Shown here: one piece after another, positions 45,771-57,453 of the stretch
How the letters are laid out: the number at the start of each line of letters is the position of its first letter
Numbering within the stretch: the first letter of the stretch is position 1
Source: Aquanectria penicillioides
Taxonomy: Eukaryota > Ascomycota > Sordariomycetes > Hypocreales > Nectriaceae
Assembly (NCBI GenBank): GCA_003415625.1
Contig: PYIU01000002.1
Location: 7,593,475 to 7,657,474, forward strand
Length of the DNA: 64,000 nt
Direction: 5' to 3'
Notes under the pieces: model-generated
Seen by the model: the letters and a program-made list of their open reading frames with translations, nothing else
The model's database searches: none
Told to the model about the DNA's origin: nothing
Made by a program: the position numbers and the translations under genes

Positions 45771-46801
45771 TGTTGGATAGAATTATACTTTGACCAGATT
45801 TACAAGAAATAGGTCTCTTTTATTCCAAGATTCCCAGACTATCTATACCTGTCCTCAACACAAGTCAACGTGGCTTTGTTTGGGTGGGTTTATTAAGTTG
45901 GTGCCTAAACAGTGCAAATCATGTGACTATCAACGAACGCACCGCGAAGTTGGGCTACGTGTTTCCAAGTGTGCTATTCCGTCAACAAGCTCGCTCAATT
46001 AGCCGTCCCAACATATTCCACCTCCCCACATTAAAATACAGCTAGCCCTTACTATTTAAAGTATGACCCAGTGCACTTTATATGGGTAAATTTGGGAGTA
46101 CCTTGTTTGTTGACATCATACATGAGATTGCAACGAACTCTGCGATTATCTGAAGGCCAAGAGTTTGAGAATCCCCGTTGATTACCACCCACCTGACTTC
46201 ATAATGCATCCGAGAAGAGATCCTTTTCATGTCGTTGAAGATGTGCAACCTCCATGCAAGTTCAGTCAGCCGAAGAAAAGGCCACTCATCAGGGGAATGC
46301 AGCTGAAATTGGACACACCTTCAAAAGAACTTGGCCCCTGTCACTGTTTATGGGTGGACCGTGTGAAAATATCAATGATTGGCCATGACAGATCGGATAT
46401 ATCCACACTGCCATCCAAGGAACGGCATGGTGGGTCATCTTACCAAGATCTCTATTACTATTCATATTATCCACAATATTAGTGTAACACGCTGGATCAT
46501 ACCACGGTGACACAGGAGCTAAGAAAGTAACACCCAACGTCAGAAGAGAATCACTTCCAGGAAGACCAAGGAGCTGGCATGTGGTCATTTGTGGCCTAGT
46601 GGAATAGGAAGACCATGCAATGAAAAGCTCTGCTGTTGCCTCATTATGAGACACTGGAATTAGAATCGGCGCCCCGTCTTTGAAGACCCCGCTGTGATTT
46701 CAGAAGTCACTCAATGCCATTAGTTTTGGATTATATTTGAATACCCACAAGTACTATGTGCGGCATTTCTTTTCTCAAACTACTGAGCACGTGTATTCCC
46801 A
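45771..46801. other. Intergenic
   Basis: About 1 kb holding the promoter of the 516-residue gene and the 3' side of the large membrane-protein gene. No further gene was seen. Confidence 0.35.
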
Positions 46802-49541
46802 TCAACTCTCTTTGAATTCCTCAGGCAAATGATCGTGAATCTTCACCGGGATATATTGTCCATTTCCCCGATGGACGTAGGCGATTTCGTCTTGTGGGTA
46901 CTGAAAATTTTCCTGTGCGAATTGTGAATTATTCTGAGTATACTGCACTCTTCCTTGATTTTGCAAATCTTGTTCCAAATACCCCACATCTCTAAGCGTA
47001 ACCGTGACCGGGTGACCTTTGGTCATATCCATCATTTTGTCTCCATTGGCTCTATTCCATACATCAGGAGGCATACCGAAGCTGCTTGTGTCAGGGAAAT
47101 AGATGGTAGTCAATACACGTCCCAGAGACACTTGGTTGAGCCGTTGTCGAATCAAGTCAAGGTGCGACTGACCCAGATATATCGATAAAAGAATCAATAA
47201 GCAGACGAGACCGAGGAAGAAGATGACCGCAAAGGCAGGAATACCGAATTCCCAATGGTACTTCACCATACGCACGGTCTCTTTGATGGCGATGTCAGCA
47301 GTTTGGTCGGGGTCCATGTTACGGGCTCCAAGTACACCTTTTGTTCCAACAACGGCCGATGCCATGATGTCCGTCCAGAGTAGTTTAATGATGTCGGCAG
47401 TTGTATCTGCAGATCTCGAAAGCTCTTTCCATTTCATCCACATGCTCATGCTTCCTCTGCCAGAAAAGTCGCTAACTCCATAGGTATCCGATAGGACAGA
47501 GCCGATGGCCTCAAAAGCTGCCAGGGGCGCAATGGTCCCTGGCAGGTTCCTTTTTGGAATGCTGGAGGTTAAACTTACTGACAGTGATGAAGAAATTCCA
47601 AGCAAGTATAGAGATGCGGCCCGAAGAGTAGAGACGTTCTGGAAGCGCTCTAATGATGAATCGACGAGGCCCCAGATAGGATCAAAGTCATCGAGGTCGA
47701 TAGACCAGTCTTCGACTCCCCACAAAGGCAGGTCGTTCTTAGTAGCAGTCTTCTGATCTTGAATATCCTGGATCACTAAGCTGTCCAAATTTTCATTCGA
47801 ACCGTTGTGAAAGAATGTGACTGTTTTAATCGTTGCCTTGACGGAAGATGAACATATATACATAGGCGAAGTCCACCTACTCTCGTGCTCAAAGATATTC
47901 GCAGGACCACCGTCGGTTCTCTTGGGCGCGCCTTGAATTAGGAGGCATTGAACATACGTGTTGTTCAGATTGGTAGACTTATCTCGAAACAGCTGGGTGC
48001 GGTTGGCGTTATATTGCCAACCCTGACACACGTCACCTATAGTTGAATCTGCATCAATATCTCGCCCTATCTCTCAGTGAAGGAGGGTAACCTACGTGCT
48101 TCATCAAATGCCTCAGAGGTCACGTTGTATGGATTTGAGAACATGAGGTCGTCGTCAGATAAGAGGCCGACGCCCAATGGTTTGCCAAAATCGGTGTCGA
48201 ATTGGACACCTTGAACGACAGGTGCTGAGGTCGGTATTGGGATTTTGAACTGTTGATTCATCTTTGAATCGACTCTCTCTTGGCGCTTCGTCCCTAGTGC
48301 CTCATTCGTAGTGTCCGTCAAATTCATGACATACATGTTGAGGATGTTGGTAAACCAAGCAGCCTTGTACGCTCTCTTTTTTAGGTCGGGGACGTTGGGT
48401 TGGTCGTCCATGTTATAAGACTGATTCAACGGATTCACAGTGGATAGGTTGATAAAACCACCGCGATCGGTAAGATTCAGTTGTGCTAGCTCGAAGCCAG
48501 ATCCGACGCCATCAGTTACCATCGTGACTTGAAAATCTGTTGTCAGATTCATGTCTACACACTGCACGTCGGGGACTAGAAAGAGAAGATCTTCAGACCA
48601 AGTGGCGCCCCTGGACTGCCTTACTGGTAGAGTGTGGTTTCTAAAGCCAACACCGCCGCTCTTGGAATCGACAACAAGGCCCTCGATGGCTCGCGCATCA
48701 TCGCTGAGCAGGACAGATTCGAGGTAGCGATAGGCGCCAGCTGGGAGTGCTTCGCCCTTATTATAATATCTGCTGTATTGAACTGTCATCTGTCGCCATT
48801 CGATATCGAAGTAGCTGGAAACTGTTGTTTTGCTGTTCTTGGTGCCACTCATGTAGATATCGTGGAGAATCTGAGGGACAGTGGCGTTAAGGCCTTTGGG
48901 CCACGATCCACTTATCGTTGTACCATTCCAAGAGTAATCCAGGATATCCCCGGTGTAAGGACACGGGGCATTCATAAGCGCGTAACTACATTGTCGAGTG
49001 AAGGGTAGGTCACTTCGAGTTGAAGTTCCGAGCCGGAAGGCGCTCGAATCTTGGACGTATTCAAATGTGCCCAATGTCAAGTCATCGCTAACTTCATCTC
49101 GTTCATACAAGCCCATAGGAGTAACAATGCCTGCCACTGAAACTAGAACCGCGAGACAAGGTATAGCCATCGCGATCCATATAACTGATCTTCGTACGCT
49201 ATCATTTCGGGTGGAGTCTGTTCGGAGGAGGATTGGCCAGTATGAGCTCTGCAAGGCTCTATTGGCCACAGTCCTTTGTATACGGTGAGCTGAAGGCGAG
49301 CTGGTTCAGGGTTGAGCTTAATGCGTACCATGTTGCAGCTGTTGCCTGATCACTCAAGTGTCCAGCGAGGAAAAAAGTGATGGCAGTTGGGAAGAAAAAT
49401 TGGGCTAGCACATGTCAGAATGGGGCGCCGTGCTGCACATACCAAAACGCCGCCTCGAAGCTTGTTTGGCATAAGGTGCTTACTGATAACAACGCAAATC
49501 GCAATCAGACCAGCGACATATCCTGTAGTTAACTCGGCCAT
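46802..49541 (-). CDS. Large multi-pass fungal membrane protein of unknown function
   Basis: Four exons (49484-49541, 49329-49404, 48096-49273, 46802-48048) give 852 residues. The short first two exons are needed: they supply MAELTTGYVAGLIAICVVI, the segment FFFPTAITFFLAGHLSDQATAATW and the join to TVANRALQSSYWPILLRTDS, a recurrent start of this fungus-specific family. Membrane segments are at about residues 5-22, 22-38, 75-98 and near 690-715 (FAVIFFLGLVCLLILLSIYLG). Between them lies a ~590-residue, probably outside-facing domain with about a dozen N-x-S/T sequons and paired cysteines. The C-terminal ~120 residues are Gln/Asn-rich and cytosolic. The family is known only as hypothetical; the layout suggests a receptor-like or wall-facing role, but that is inference. 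The gene is intact. Confidence 0.8.
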
Positions 49542-50114
49542 GGCGACCTACAAAACGGCCGCGAAAACCATTGACTTCAGGTGAGAGAAGGGATTGATGA
49601 AGAAAGCGGACAGATGAGGCTGCAAGATGTTCCACGGACACGAAGAGCAACGGCAAGAAGGGGACTCATGAGGCGGGCAATGGCCAAAATAAGCATAAAA
49701 AGGCCAATGCAGGGGGTTAATAGTGTGATACGGCCGTTTGGGGGAAAACGGCCGAGCTTGAAGCGGGACCACTCTTCCCCCTCCCCCTCTTATCAACGGC
49801 TAAAGGAAACCCAGACCCATCAGAGCAGAGCTCAAGCACAGCTCGCACTGAACCAGATCCTGGTAGCTCCGAGGTCCTACCACACGAGCACCCAATGAAT
49901 GAAGTCTGATGGAACACACTAATATCACGCAAGTGTCAGCTTCGGGGCTATTTTGCACCGTCGCTTCACCCTCAGACAGAACCGGACAAGGCCCACAGAG
50001 ATGGTTGCGTCCGGTCCGAAGAATGCAGCAGCCTGCAACCCATCGCTTCATTTTCATTAATGTCATGGATTTTTGCTCTTAACGGCTTGGTCATGACGGC
50101 GCCGACAAAGGCGA
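49542..50114. other. Divergent promoter region
   Basis: About 570 bp between the divergent membrane-protein and GPI-protein genes, probably a shared promoter region. GGCCGTTT-type GC-rich palindromic text lies near 49730-49757 (CGGCCGTTTGGGGGAAAACGGCCG), which can form a stem of eight pairs. Confidence 0.45.
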
Positions 50115-50798
50115 ATGATGATGACAATGCGACACAGGTTAGGAACCCTCGCAGTCGCAATTATGCTCGTGTCGCTGTGCTCTGCAGCGCTCAGCAACGA
50201 GGCAGAAGAGTATTGTCAAGGCAAAGGATCTATCTGCCTCGCGTTTGAGGACCTTGATCGCACTTGCAACGAAAAGTCTGGCTTGGAACATGACAAGTGT
50301 ACGTGCGAATCGGGGTGGATTCCAACGAACCAAGCGTACGTCGACTCCCGATCATCGCATCGTGGAGATAACAACAATGCCCACTTTGATAATGGATTTT
50401 TAACACAAGTTGGAAACAGGTGCGCAAACTGCAAAAATGCCTTGGGCGGAGTCGGCATAGGTCCAGGCTCTGCCTACACTTCCATATGCTCCGACGAAGG
50501 CTACACCATCGGTCCGATTCCCTCGAGCATCCTCTCGTCCCAAAGCGCGCGTAACAAGACCGTAAATGTTCCATCGGTCACTCTAGCAAGTTCCACCAGC
50601 ACATCAATCCGGAGCACATCCGCCACAACAACCCCGAGACTACGAGACCCTTACACCACGAGAATATACGGAATGACACCGGTCACCTTGCCGGCTATGG
50701 CCACCAAGACAGACGATCCTTCGGGAGCATCTAGTGCAGGAAGTCGGCCGCTGTTGATCAGCTTACTTATTGGCTTTCTACTATTTTTATTACTTTAG
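50115..50798 (+). CDS. Secreted cysteine-rich, probably GPI-anchored protein
   Basis: The frame is open throughout, but 50336-50419 has the marks of an 84-nt intron (GTACGT donor, TTAACAC branch, ACAG acceptor) and would be removed in phase. The spliced protein has 199 residues. A signal peptide (about residues 8-26) is followed by a cysteine-rich domain with eight Cys, including the CTC and C-A-N-C pairs. A Ser/Thr-rich stalk comes next, and a C-terminal hydrophobic tail (PLLISLLIGFLLFLLL) after small residues (SGASSAG) is typical of a GPI-attachment signal. The protein should sit at the outer plasma membrane or wall. The Cys pattern is not a CFEM domain, and I cannot name the family. Several Met codons at the start make the exact initiation uncertain by a few residues. 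Confidence 0.72.
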   Translation: MMMTMRHRLGTLAVAIMLVSLCSAALSNEAEEYCQGKGSICLAFEDLDRTCNEKSGLEHDKCTCESGWIPTNQAYVDSRSSHRGDNNNAHFDNGFLTQVGNRCANCKNALGGVGIGPGSAYTSICSDEGYTIGPIPSSILSSQSARNKTVNVPSVTLASSTSTSIRSTSATTTPRLRDPYTTRIYGMTPVTLPAMATKTDDPSGASSAGSRPLLISLLIGFLLFLLL

Positions 50799-53700
50799 AT
50801 GAAGGTTGAACTGTGTACTCGGGATACAGTGCCTAATTTTAACCGCTAGCAATTGAGCTTTTGGGCACATCCAGATTACAACTGGATAGTAGTTGACCCA
50901 CATCGCCCAGTGCTAGACTCAACGCGGCGACCATTTTTCGGTTTCTGATCTAGACTCGGTCTCCAGCTGCCGGATTCAAGTATTAGGCTCTAACTGAGGT
51001 ACCAATATTTCTTCCAGAATCACAGCATTGTCCATCAGAAGAACGGCATTCAATATGTGACTAAACTTGTTGAGAGTCGACCAAGAAGCTCTCTTTCTGA
51101 ATCCTGTAGCGGATTGGCGCCCCGCCAAGCCACCTGACTGCGAGGCAAACGTATTAATGTCCTCCAGATGTACACGAGGCACAGTACGTAGACAAGCTGT
51201 GTACAACCTGTCTATGTTTTGTAGGTAAGCATTGTGTTTACCATGGAGACCATTGAAGCTGTGATTCAGAGAGTCAATATTCCTTTGCGACGAACCATTA
51301 ATCCAAGCACTGAGCAGTATCCTGGAATACGGAGTAACTACTCCTAGTCATGCGCACGAAAAGGTGCCTTGATGGCTTACCTAAAAAGTCTTGTGATGAT
51401 CGGCTGTCCATCATTGACGAGGGTGGGCCTGCGCCATAACTTCCCCTATCTTCATATGTTCACAATACATTGAAACTTTATTCAAACGCTATGGAGGTAC
51501 ATAGATGACGTACATGTCTCGAGGCTTTCCGCTATAGAAACCCCGTGGATGAATGACATAGAAGAATTTACACAACTTCCCTGTTCTTTTTCTCTTCTGG
51601 AACCCACTATGACAGGGTTCTGAAGCATGAAGGTATGCACCTATATGCAGAAGAAATACCGGTAATTTTCTTATAGACCTATCTAGCGCAAGCACGATGA
51701 TCTTGAGTGCTAATCAGCCAAACCCACCATTGGGGACAATACAAATACGAAATCAAGCTCCCCCCATTATTTTCCCCAGAACCTCGAATTCCGTGTAATA
51801 ACTGGACTCCCAGCCGTTGGAATGGATATATATCGCCTTATGCTATCCAACATAATATCGGGGTTCCCCATGGTGACGGTGGAATGATAGGATATGGGTC
51901 AAATTAACCCAAAGCCATATTTACCTCGCTTCCATCTTGCTGCAGCTTTGTGAAATTGGGCGAAAGGAACCAAGGGGTTAGGGACGACGTCATTGGCATC
52001 AGCGTATTCGAATATTGCTTCACTTCAAAGTTTACAGCCAAGAGTTTACGCGTTTACGCACCGGGACGGATTTAATGGATTGGAATCAGGAATCAATATT
52101 CCTCTACGCCAAGATTTGTAAATAGAAGAAGGGTTCTTGGGTTCCCCCGAGTGACAGGAACATTTGTATTCTGTCGAGACATAACATGAGCAAAGATGCA
52201 GCTTTACAAATATAGGAAAGCGTTCAGATCAACTTATTTCTCAGCAATATAAACAATAGTTTCTAGTACGTCAAGAGAAAATTGCCGTAATCTCATATTC
52301 CTAATGATAGAAGTCCACCGTAATTTTCCAATTAGGTAGATGTACTAGCGAGTATGTGGCTGGTAATAGTGATTAAACTACAAACGCAAGCAAATTTCAC
52401 TCTAGTGCATATGGGAAACCCGACCAAGACAAGGAGAAGAGGACGAAAACAACCTCTATATCCTACATTGCAGCGCCTATTGTATACCAGTATATATATT
52501 CGTTTCCGCATTGATAAACCTTAACTTTCCCCTCATTTACTAGATGAGAATAATCTTTCTCTAGATATTTGAGAAAGGCACAGTCCGAGGCCAGCGCACC
52601 CCTAACCTCAACTACTGAAGTGAGAAATACTGAATTATCAGTACAAGAATAATTAGGATGCAAATAACTGTGCCAGGATTCAAATATTTTATTTGCAGCG
52701 AAAACTAAGCTTATCAAATCTATTGGTTGAATGACTTCGTACCACACTATGGTTTTCTTTCGTCCGGTCCGGCATATTTAGGAATAGCGATAGGGAATAC
52801 ACAATATTTCACATGCTTGATTTGCTTTTATGTGTAACTAGACGGTGTAGTAACCGCACTTTAAGAGGAGGGAATATTAAATCATGTATATATGCATCAC
52901 GCAAGCCACGTTCACTTCTATATGCGCTCAAGGAGAATCGAAGAGTGTTTTAGGGGGTGATGACCACAACAGATAAGAAGTTTGGAGTTCACCCTAATGC
53001 AATAGTTCAGCACAAGCCCTCTAGAAAACTGAACTATAAAGCCCTCCCGAATAAGAATTTTCTCCTATTGAACATTGGTTTATGAGGCTCTTCGACGGTT
53101 GCATGCAATCCACTAAATTCCTGAAACAGCAAGTTACGATTGGCTGTGATCCTTGATAGGATGCGTATTTTATGAACAAAGCATACATTATTAACTCATT
53201 GCCTACTTGAAAAAGTGTTCAAATCGGGTAGGTAACCCTCTATATCCATCGGTACATATTGAGAAGGTTGAGGTGGCCAATTCTCATTGCATGGCTTGCA
53301 CTTGGCAATTAGGCTCAGCGGGGTTTTCTAAGCCAACATCTGGTAGCAGGAGTTCAATTATGATTACGTTAGCATCTCAAATACAGTCGAGGTGCACGAT
53401 ATTAATATGATGCCAAACTACTGTCGAAACAGTGTAGGTCAAGGCAGGTGCACATGATTCAAAGAGCAGCTCGAAATTCGAAGCCACTGAGGTAGGGGCA
53501 GCTCTAGCGGCAAATGCACTAGCTACGGTAGGACGCCAAATTTAACTACTCTTCTTACAGCTCAATACTAAATTATTTATAGTAGTTATTGAACCATAGA
53601 ACCTCAGCAAAAACTGGAGGTACCCCCTTGCCGAAACAAGTGGTACTTTGGGTTCTATACTTTACAGTAGTGATCAGTTAATGTGTTCTAAAATATACCC

Positions 53701-54805
53701 AAGCAAAAGTAAGAGGCAACGACAACATCACCACAAGCGTTTAACTACCCAAAATACGATGCTTAGACCCCAGAAGAACCAAGATCAGGTAAAAGTCTCA
53801 AGTAATTTCACATGCACCACTTGTGAACTCAACTGGATCATTTTTATCTTACTTGTCCCCACCAATATTAAGCGTCGCGACAGTGTCTTCGGGGTGGCAA
53901 GAGTATCGATGCCCATTTGCAGTGGAGGCTAGAAGCAAGTGAGCTGCAGTGGTCTCATTAGCTGTGCTATTGAGATCCTTGATATAAGTTGTGATGGCAG
54001 CATATATTGCTGCAACAGCATATCTAACATAAAACTATCCGCTCTTTGAACTGACATACAATTACCAAGCAACTAGAGAGTCTGACAACTTAAACCTACA
54101 GAATATGAACATTTATGGCACTTTAGTAAGGTTACCTGCGTTAGATTATAAAGTGTGGCAGTGCATTCTGTGGCACACCTTATCGTCACATAAAGGCTCT
54201 TATCTAGTTGCCATTATGGCCAGGTTGTACTGTACCAAGCTTTGCTTGTAGTCCTATCAACCTTGAGCTGGTGCCAGTTTTTATATTAACCGAGGCTTAG
54301 AATATAAGAGATATGTTATCAGGCTGATTAATTACTTGCAATAAATCGGTTCATTGCGCCGCCGGCGGGATTGCTCGATGTGCGGCATGACCCTTATCTT
54401 AAATGCGTCGTCGCTATCGCCAATATTACATGCAATCAGATACCAGCTGAAATCATAAACACGGCTTATCTTGGACTTGAGTGCGCAACAATGGTAACCC
54501 CTGAAGCACCACGATTGGTCAGTGCTGGTAGAAGCCCAACCCATCTATTCCCTTCTTGGCAGTAGAGCTCATATCATGCGCAATTCGATCATGACATGTC
54601 TGATAAGAAGTATGTCCAGCGCCAATCAAATTCCACACAGCAATGTCCTCGCAAAGACCCATGCAAGAATCCTAGGATCCTTCAAGACCCTTGTTCTCAT
54701 GCAAAGAAACTTAAAAGGAAGCCTGTAGGTCGACTACGGGCGCAAGTGGGAATTCCTTGTTTCACTACATAAACGCCCGCCACAGTTTTCAAAAAAAAAA
54801 AAAAA
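50799..54805. other. 4-kb region without a recognised gene
   Basis: The longest gene-free stretch in the window. Composition is unremarkable to AT-rich. Short frames (for example 52463-52747 on the minus strand) start with non-ATG codons and show no motifs. A run of 16 A directly precedes the NCS1 start at the right end. No tRNA, repeat or inverted repeat was found by eye. Confidence 0.45.
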
Positions 54806-56619
54806 ATGAGGTTTCGCTTTCCAAAGTTGGAGCGACCTCATTTGAAGGTTGAACAGTCAAAAAATCCATTTGCAAGTGCCGGTTCACGATGGTAAGTCCC
54901 TTACACCTTGCCAGCACAAATATTTGATACGGACTTCTCTTGACACCTCGCATGACAGGACGAACAAAGATCTTGATCCTGTGCCTCCTAAAGATAGAAA
55001 ATGGGGCGTGATTAGTCTCGTCGCCTATTGGATTTCAGATGCCTTCAATGCATCTACTTGGCAATTCGCGTCAGGGATAATTGCTGTTGGTCTAGGCTGG
55101 CGCGAAAGTTTAGGTATAGTGGCTCTGGGATTTTTTATCATCTCCTGGGTTGTATGTTGTCCTCCTGCCCGTCAACATTTTGTGTCTACCTAACCAATAC
55201 TGCCTCCAGATCGCATTCAATGGCGCCATCGGTGTCTTGCACCATGTACCTTTTCCTGTCATTGCACGTGCCTCCTGGGGTTTCTGGGGTTCATACATCG
55301 CGGTTATCTCGCGTGCAATCCTTGCAGTGTTTTGGTTTTCTATCCAGACCATGAACGGTGCCAACACGGTGCGAGTAATGATCGGAGCAATCTGGCCTAG
55401 CTTTCTGACGCTGCCGAATCACATCCCCGCGTCGCAGGGCATTGATGATGCTACTATGGTCAGTTTCTTTATATTCTGGCTTGCACAGCTACCGTTCCTG
55501 TGGATGAATCCAAATCAACTACGATTCTTGTTCATTGCAAAGAGCACCATCGTCCCCGCCTCTTGGCTAGCAATCATGATCTGGGCCTTTGCTACGGCCC
55601 CAGCCAGCGACATCTTCAACCAAAAGGCAACAGTCTCCGGTAGCACGTATTCTTGGGGTTTCCTCTCTAGCCTAACGTCTGTCATCGGGAACTATGCTAC
55701 TCTATCAGTCAACCAGAGCGACTTTAGTCGCTACAGCCGGGTTAGTGTTAAATGGCAGGCCCTCTACGTCCCAATGCTTCCTGGTCTATTCACGTTGATC
55801 GCTTTCATTGGTATTGTGGCGAGTGGCGCAGGACAACATCACTATGGTACTCTGGAATGGGACCCTATGGCACTGGTAGGACAGTGGGATAGTCGTGCAG
55901 CACGTTTTTTTGCTGGATTTAGCTTTGCGCTCGCCGCTTTGGGTGTTAACATCTCTGCCGTGAGTACTCTCCCCGCGTTTGGGTTAGCCATACATTGTCG
56001 AGCTGACTCCTCTTAGAATTCACTTTCTGCAGCTAATGATCTCATGACACTCATGCCGACTGTCATCAATATCCGCCGTGGTCAGCTCTTGTGTGCTATA
56101 ATAGCATGGGCTTTGGTGCCGTGGAAAATCCTCGCGTCTGCTGGCTCCTTTCTCAACTTCATGAGCGCGTACGCAGTCTTCCTCGGGCCAATCGCGGCGA
56201 TCATGCTTTTCGACTTCTGGGTTATCCATCAACGCAAATACGATACCACGGCCTTATACGACCCGCATGGGATATACCGATACTATTACGGATGGAACCT
56301 ACGCGCTGTTGCGGCATTCTTGGTTGGTGTGGCGCCAAATTTACCAGGATTCATTCATGGGATCAACAATAACGTGGATGTTGGTGTGGGGGTGCATCCG
56401 TATGAGTTTGGATGGCTTCTTGGCTTTGTTTCGACCGCGATGGTGTACTGTGCATTAAGCTATATATTTCCTGCAAGAGACACGTATATCGAGAGAGCAG
56501 TGAGGCCTGATGAGATCTTTGCTCGCCAGGGTGTAATTGAAGGCAGTGAGATACCAGATTGTATCTTAGAACGTGGGGAGAGGCTACCCGAGAAGAAGAA
56601 TGTGGCAGATGCCGTTTAA
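54806..56619 (+). CDS. NCS1 nucleobase/allantoin-type cation symporter (Fur-like)
   Basis: Four exons (54806-54891, 54959-55151, 55210-55959, 56017-56619) join in frame to 543 residues, the usual size of the fungal Fur branch of the nucleobase-cation-symport-1 family. Family marks: N-terminal TNKDLDPVPPKDRKWG, SDAFNASTWQFASGI in TM1, IAFNGAIGVLHHVPFPVIAR, SWGFWGSYIAVISRAILAVFWF in TM3, SVIGNYATLSVNQSDFSRY in TM6, and [27 protein letters not shown] in TM8. Twelve membrane segments and cytosolic charged ends are expected. Known members carry uracil, allantoin, uridine or related compounds; the sequence does not settle which. The acceptor/donor of exon 2 allow TGG|GTTGTA or GTT|GTATGT; the latter is the better donor. 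The start codon is fixed by the open first exon after the A16 run. Confidence 0.92.
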
Positions 56620-57194
56620 TACGGCGTCATTTTATAGCAATTGACTTATAACTATACTGTATGAGAGAAAGATTATCAAGTTGCATTATAGTCTGCCGCT
56701 TATAAGTGAAGGAATTTATAGTAGAAACATACATTATTTTTGGTTTTTGGTACAAATAACATTTAATTTTAATTATACCATTAACTCTTTAAAAGTTGGT
56801 AAAGAAAACTCCACTAAAACTGTCTCTAGATTTGGATTCTATAGACCTAAATCCCTTTAGGTCTATTAGTGCATTAGGGTTACAATAACAATAATGTGGT
56901 ATTGTTAATAGCAATTAACTTAGGGCATTGAGGTCTTGCCCTACGCTAATATAACTCTCTTTTAGGCATTAGTTAATGCATTACAGGCCCGGAAGGCTCC
57001 GGCAGCTGTGTTATGTAGGGATATGTGACATTCAGTAAATGCGGCGACTGCATTTGCTGCTAGATCTTTTGCGACACCAGCGCCTGGTTTAAATATTTTG
57101 CAAGATAGTATGTCACCTGACTTTGCTACATAAATCATTGATGCCTCTATTAAGCAAGCTACTTGCTCTTTGCAGCTTAAGATGCCATTACTAT
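56620..57194. other. Flank of the retrotransposon
   Basis: About 575 bp, AT-rich at 56640-56930 and of normal composition at 56960-57190. A minus-strand frame (57255-56962, ending KPGAGVAKDLAANAVAAFTE...) crosses the left edge of the element, so its start lies in the LTR and it is at best the remnant of an older gene. I cannot identify it. Confidence 0.4.
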
Positions 57195-57453
57195 TGTAGA
57201 CGGATATAGCGGCCAGGCGAAGGTGGTCGCCGCTATAGATATAGCGGCCGGCCACAAGCTGACCTTGGGGGCCTTGTGGGCCTAGGTCTTAAGGCCATGT
57301 ATCCTCATAAGGGAATCCCTGCACTGTAAATAGGTGACTGCATTCTGCGACCACTATTTAGCTATTCCTTATAAATCCTAATTGATCTAGACCGACCTAT
57401 TGCATATATTGCCTGCTATAACTATCCCTATATGTGCCTATATATTGTTTATA
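57195..57453 (+). repeat. 5' LTR of the copia element
   Basis: Begins TGTAGACGG and ends TTGTTTATA, 259 bp, directly followed by GGTTATAAGCC, a possible mutated primer-binding site. It is much richer in G and C than the 3' LTR and the interior. Confidence 0.9.

Noticed and set aside
46289..46654. 121-codon minus-strand frame
   Set aside because: Starts at a non-ATG codon and shows no domain, signal or homology pattern.
52463..52747. 94-codon minus-strand frame in the 4-kb gene-free region
   Set aside because: GTG start, no recognisable motif; insufficient evidence for a gene.
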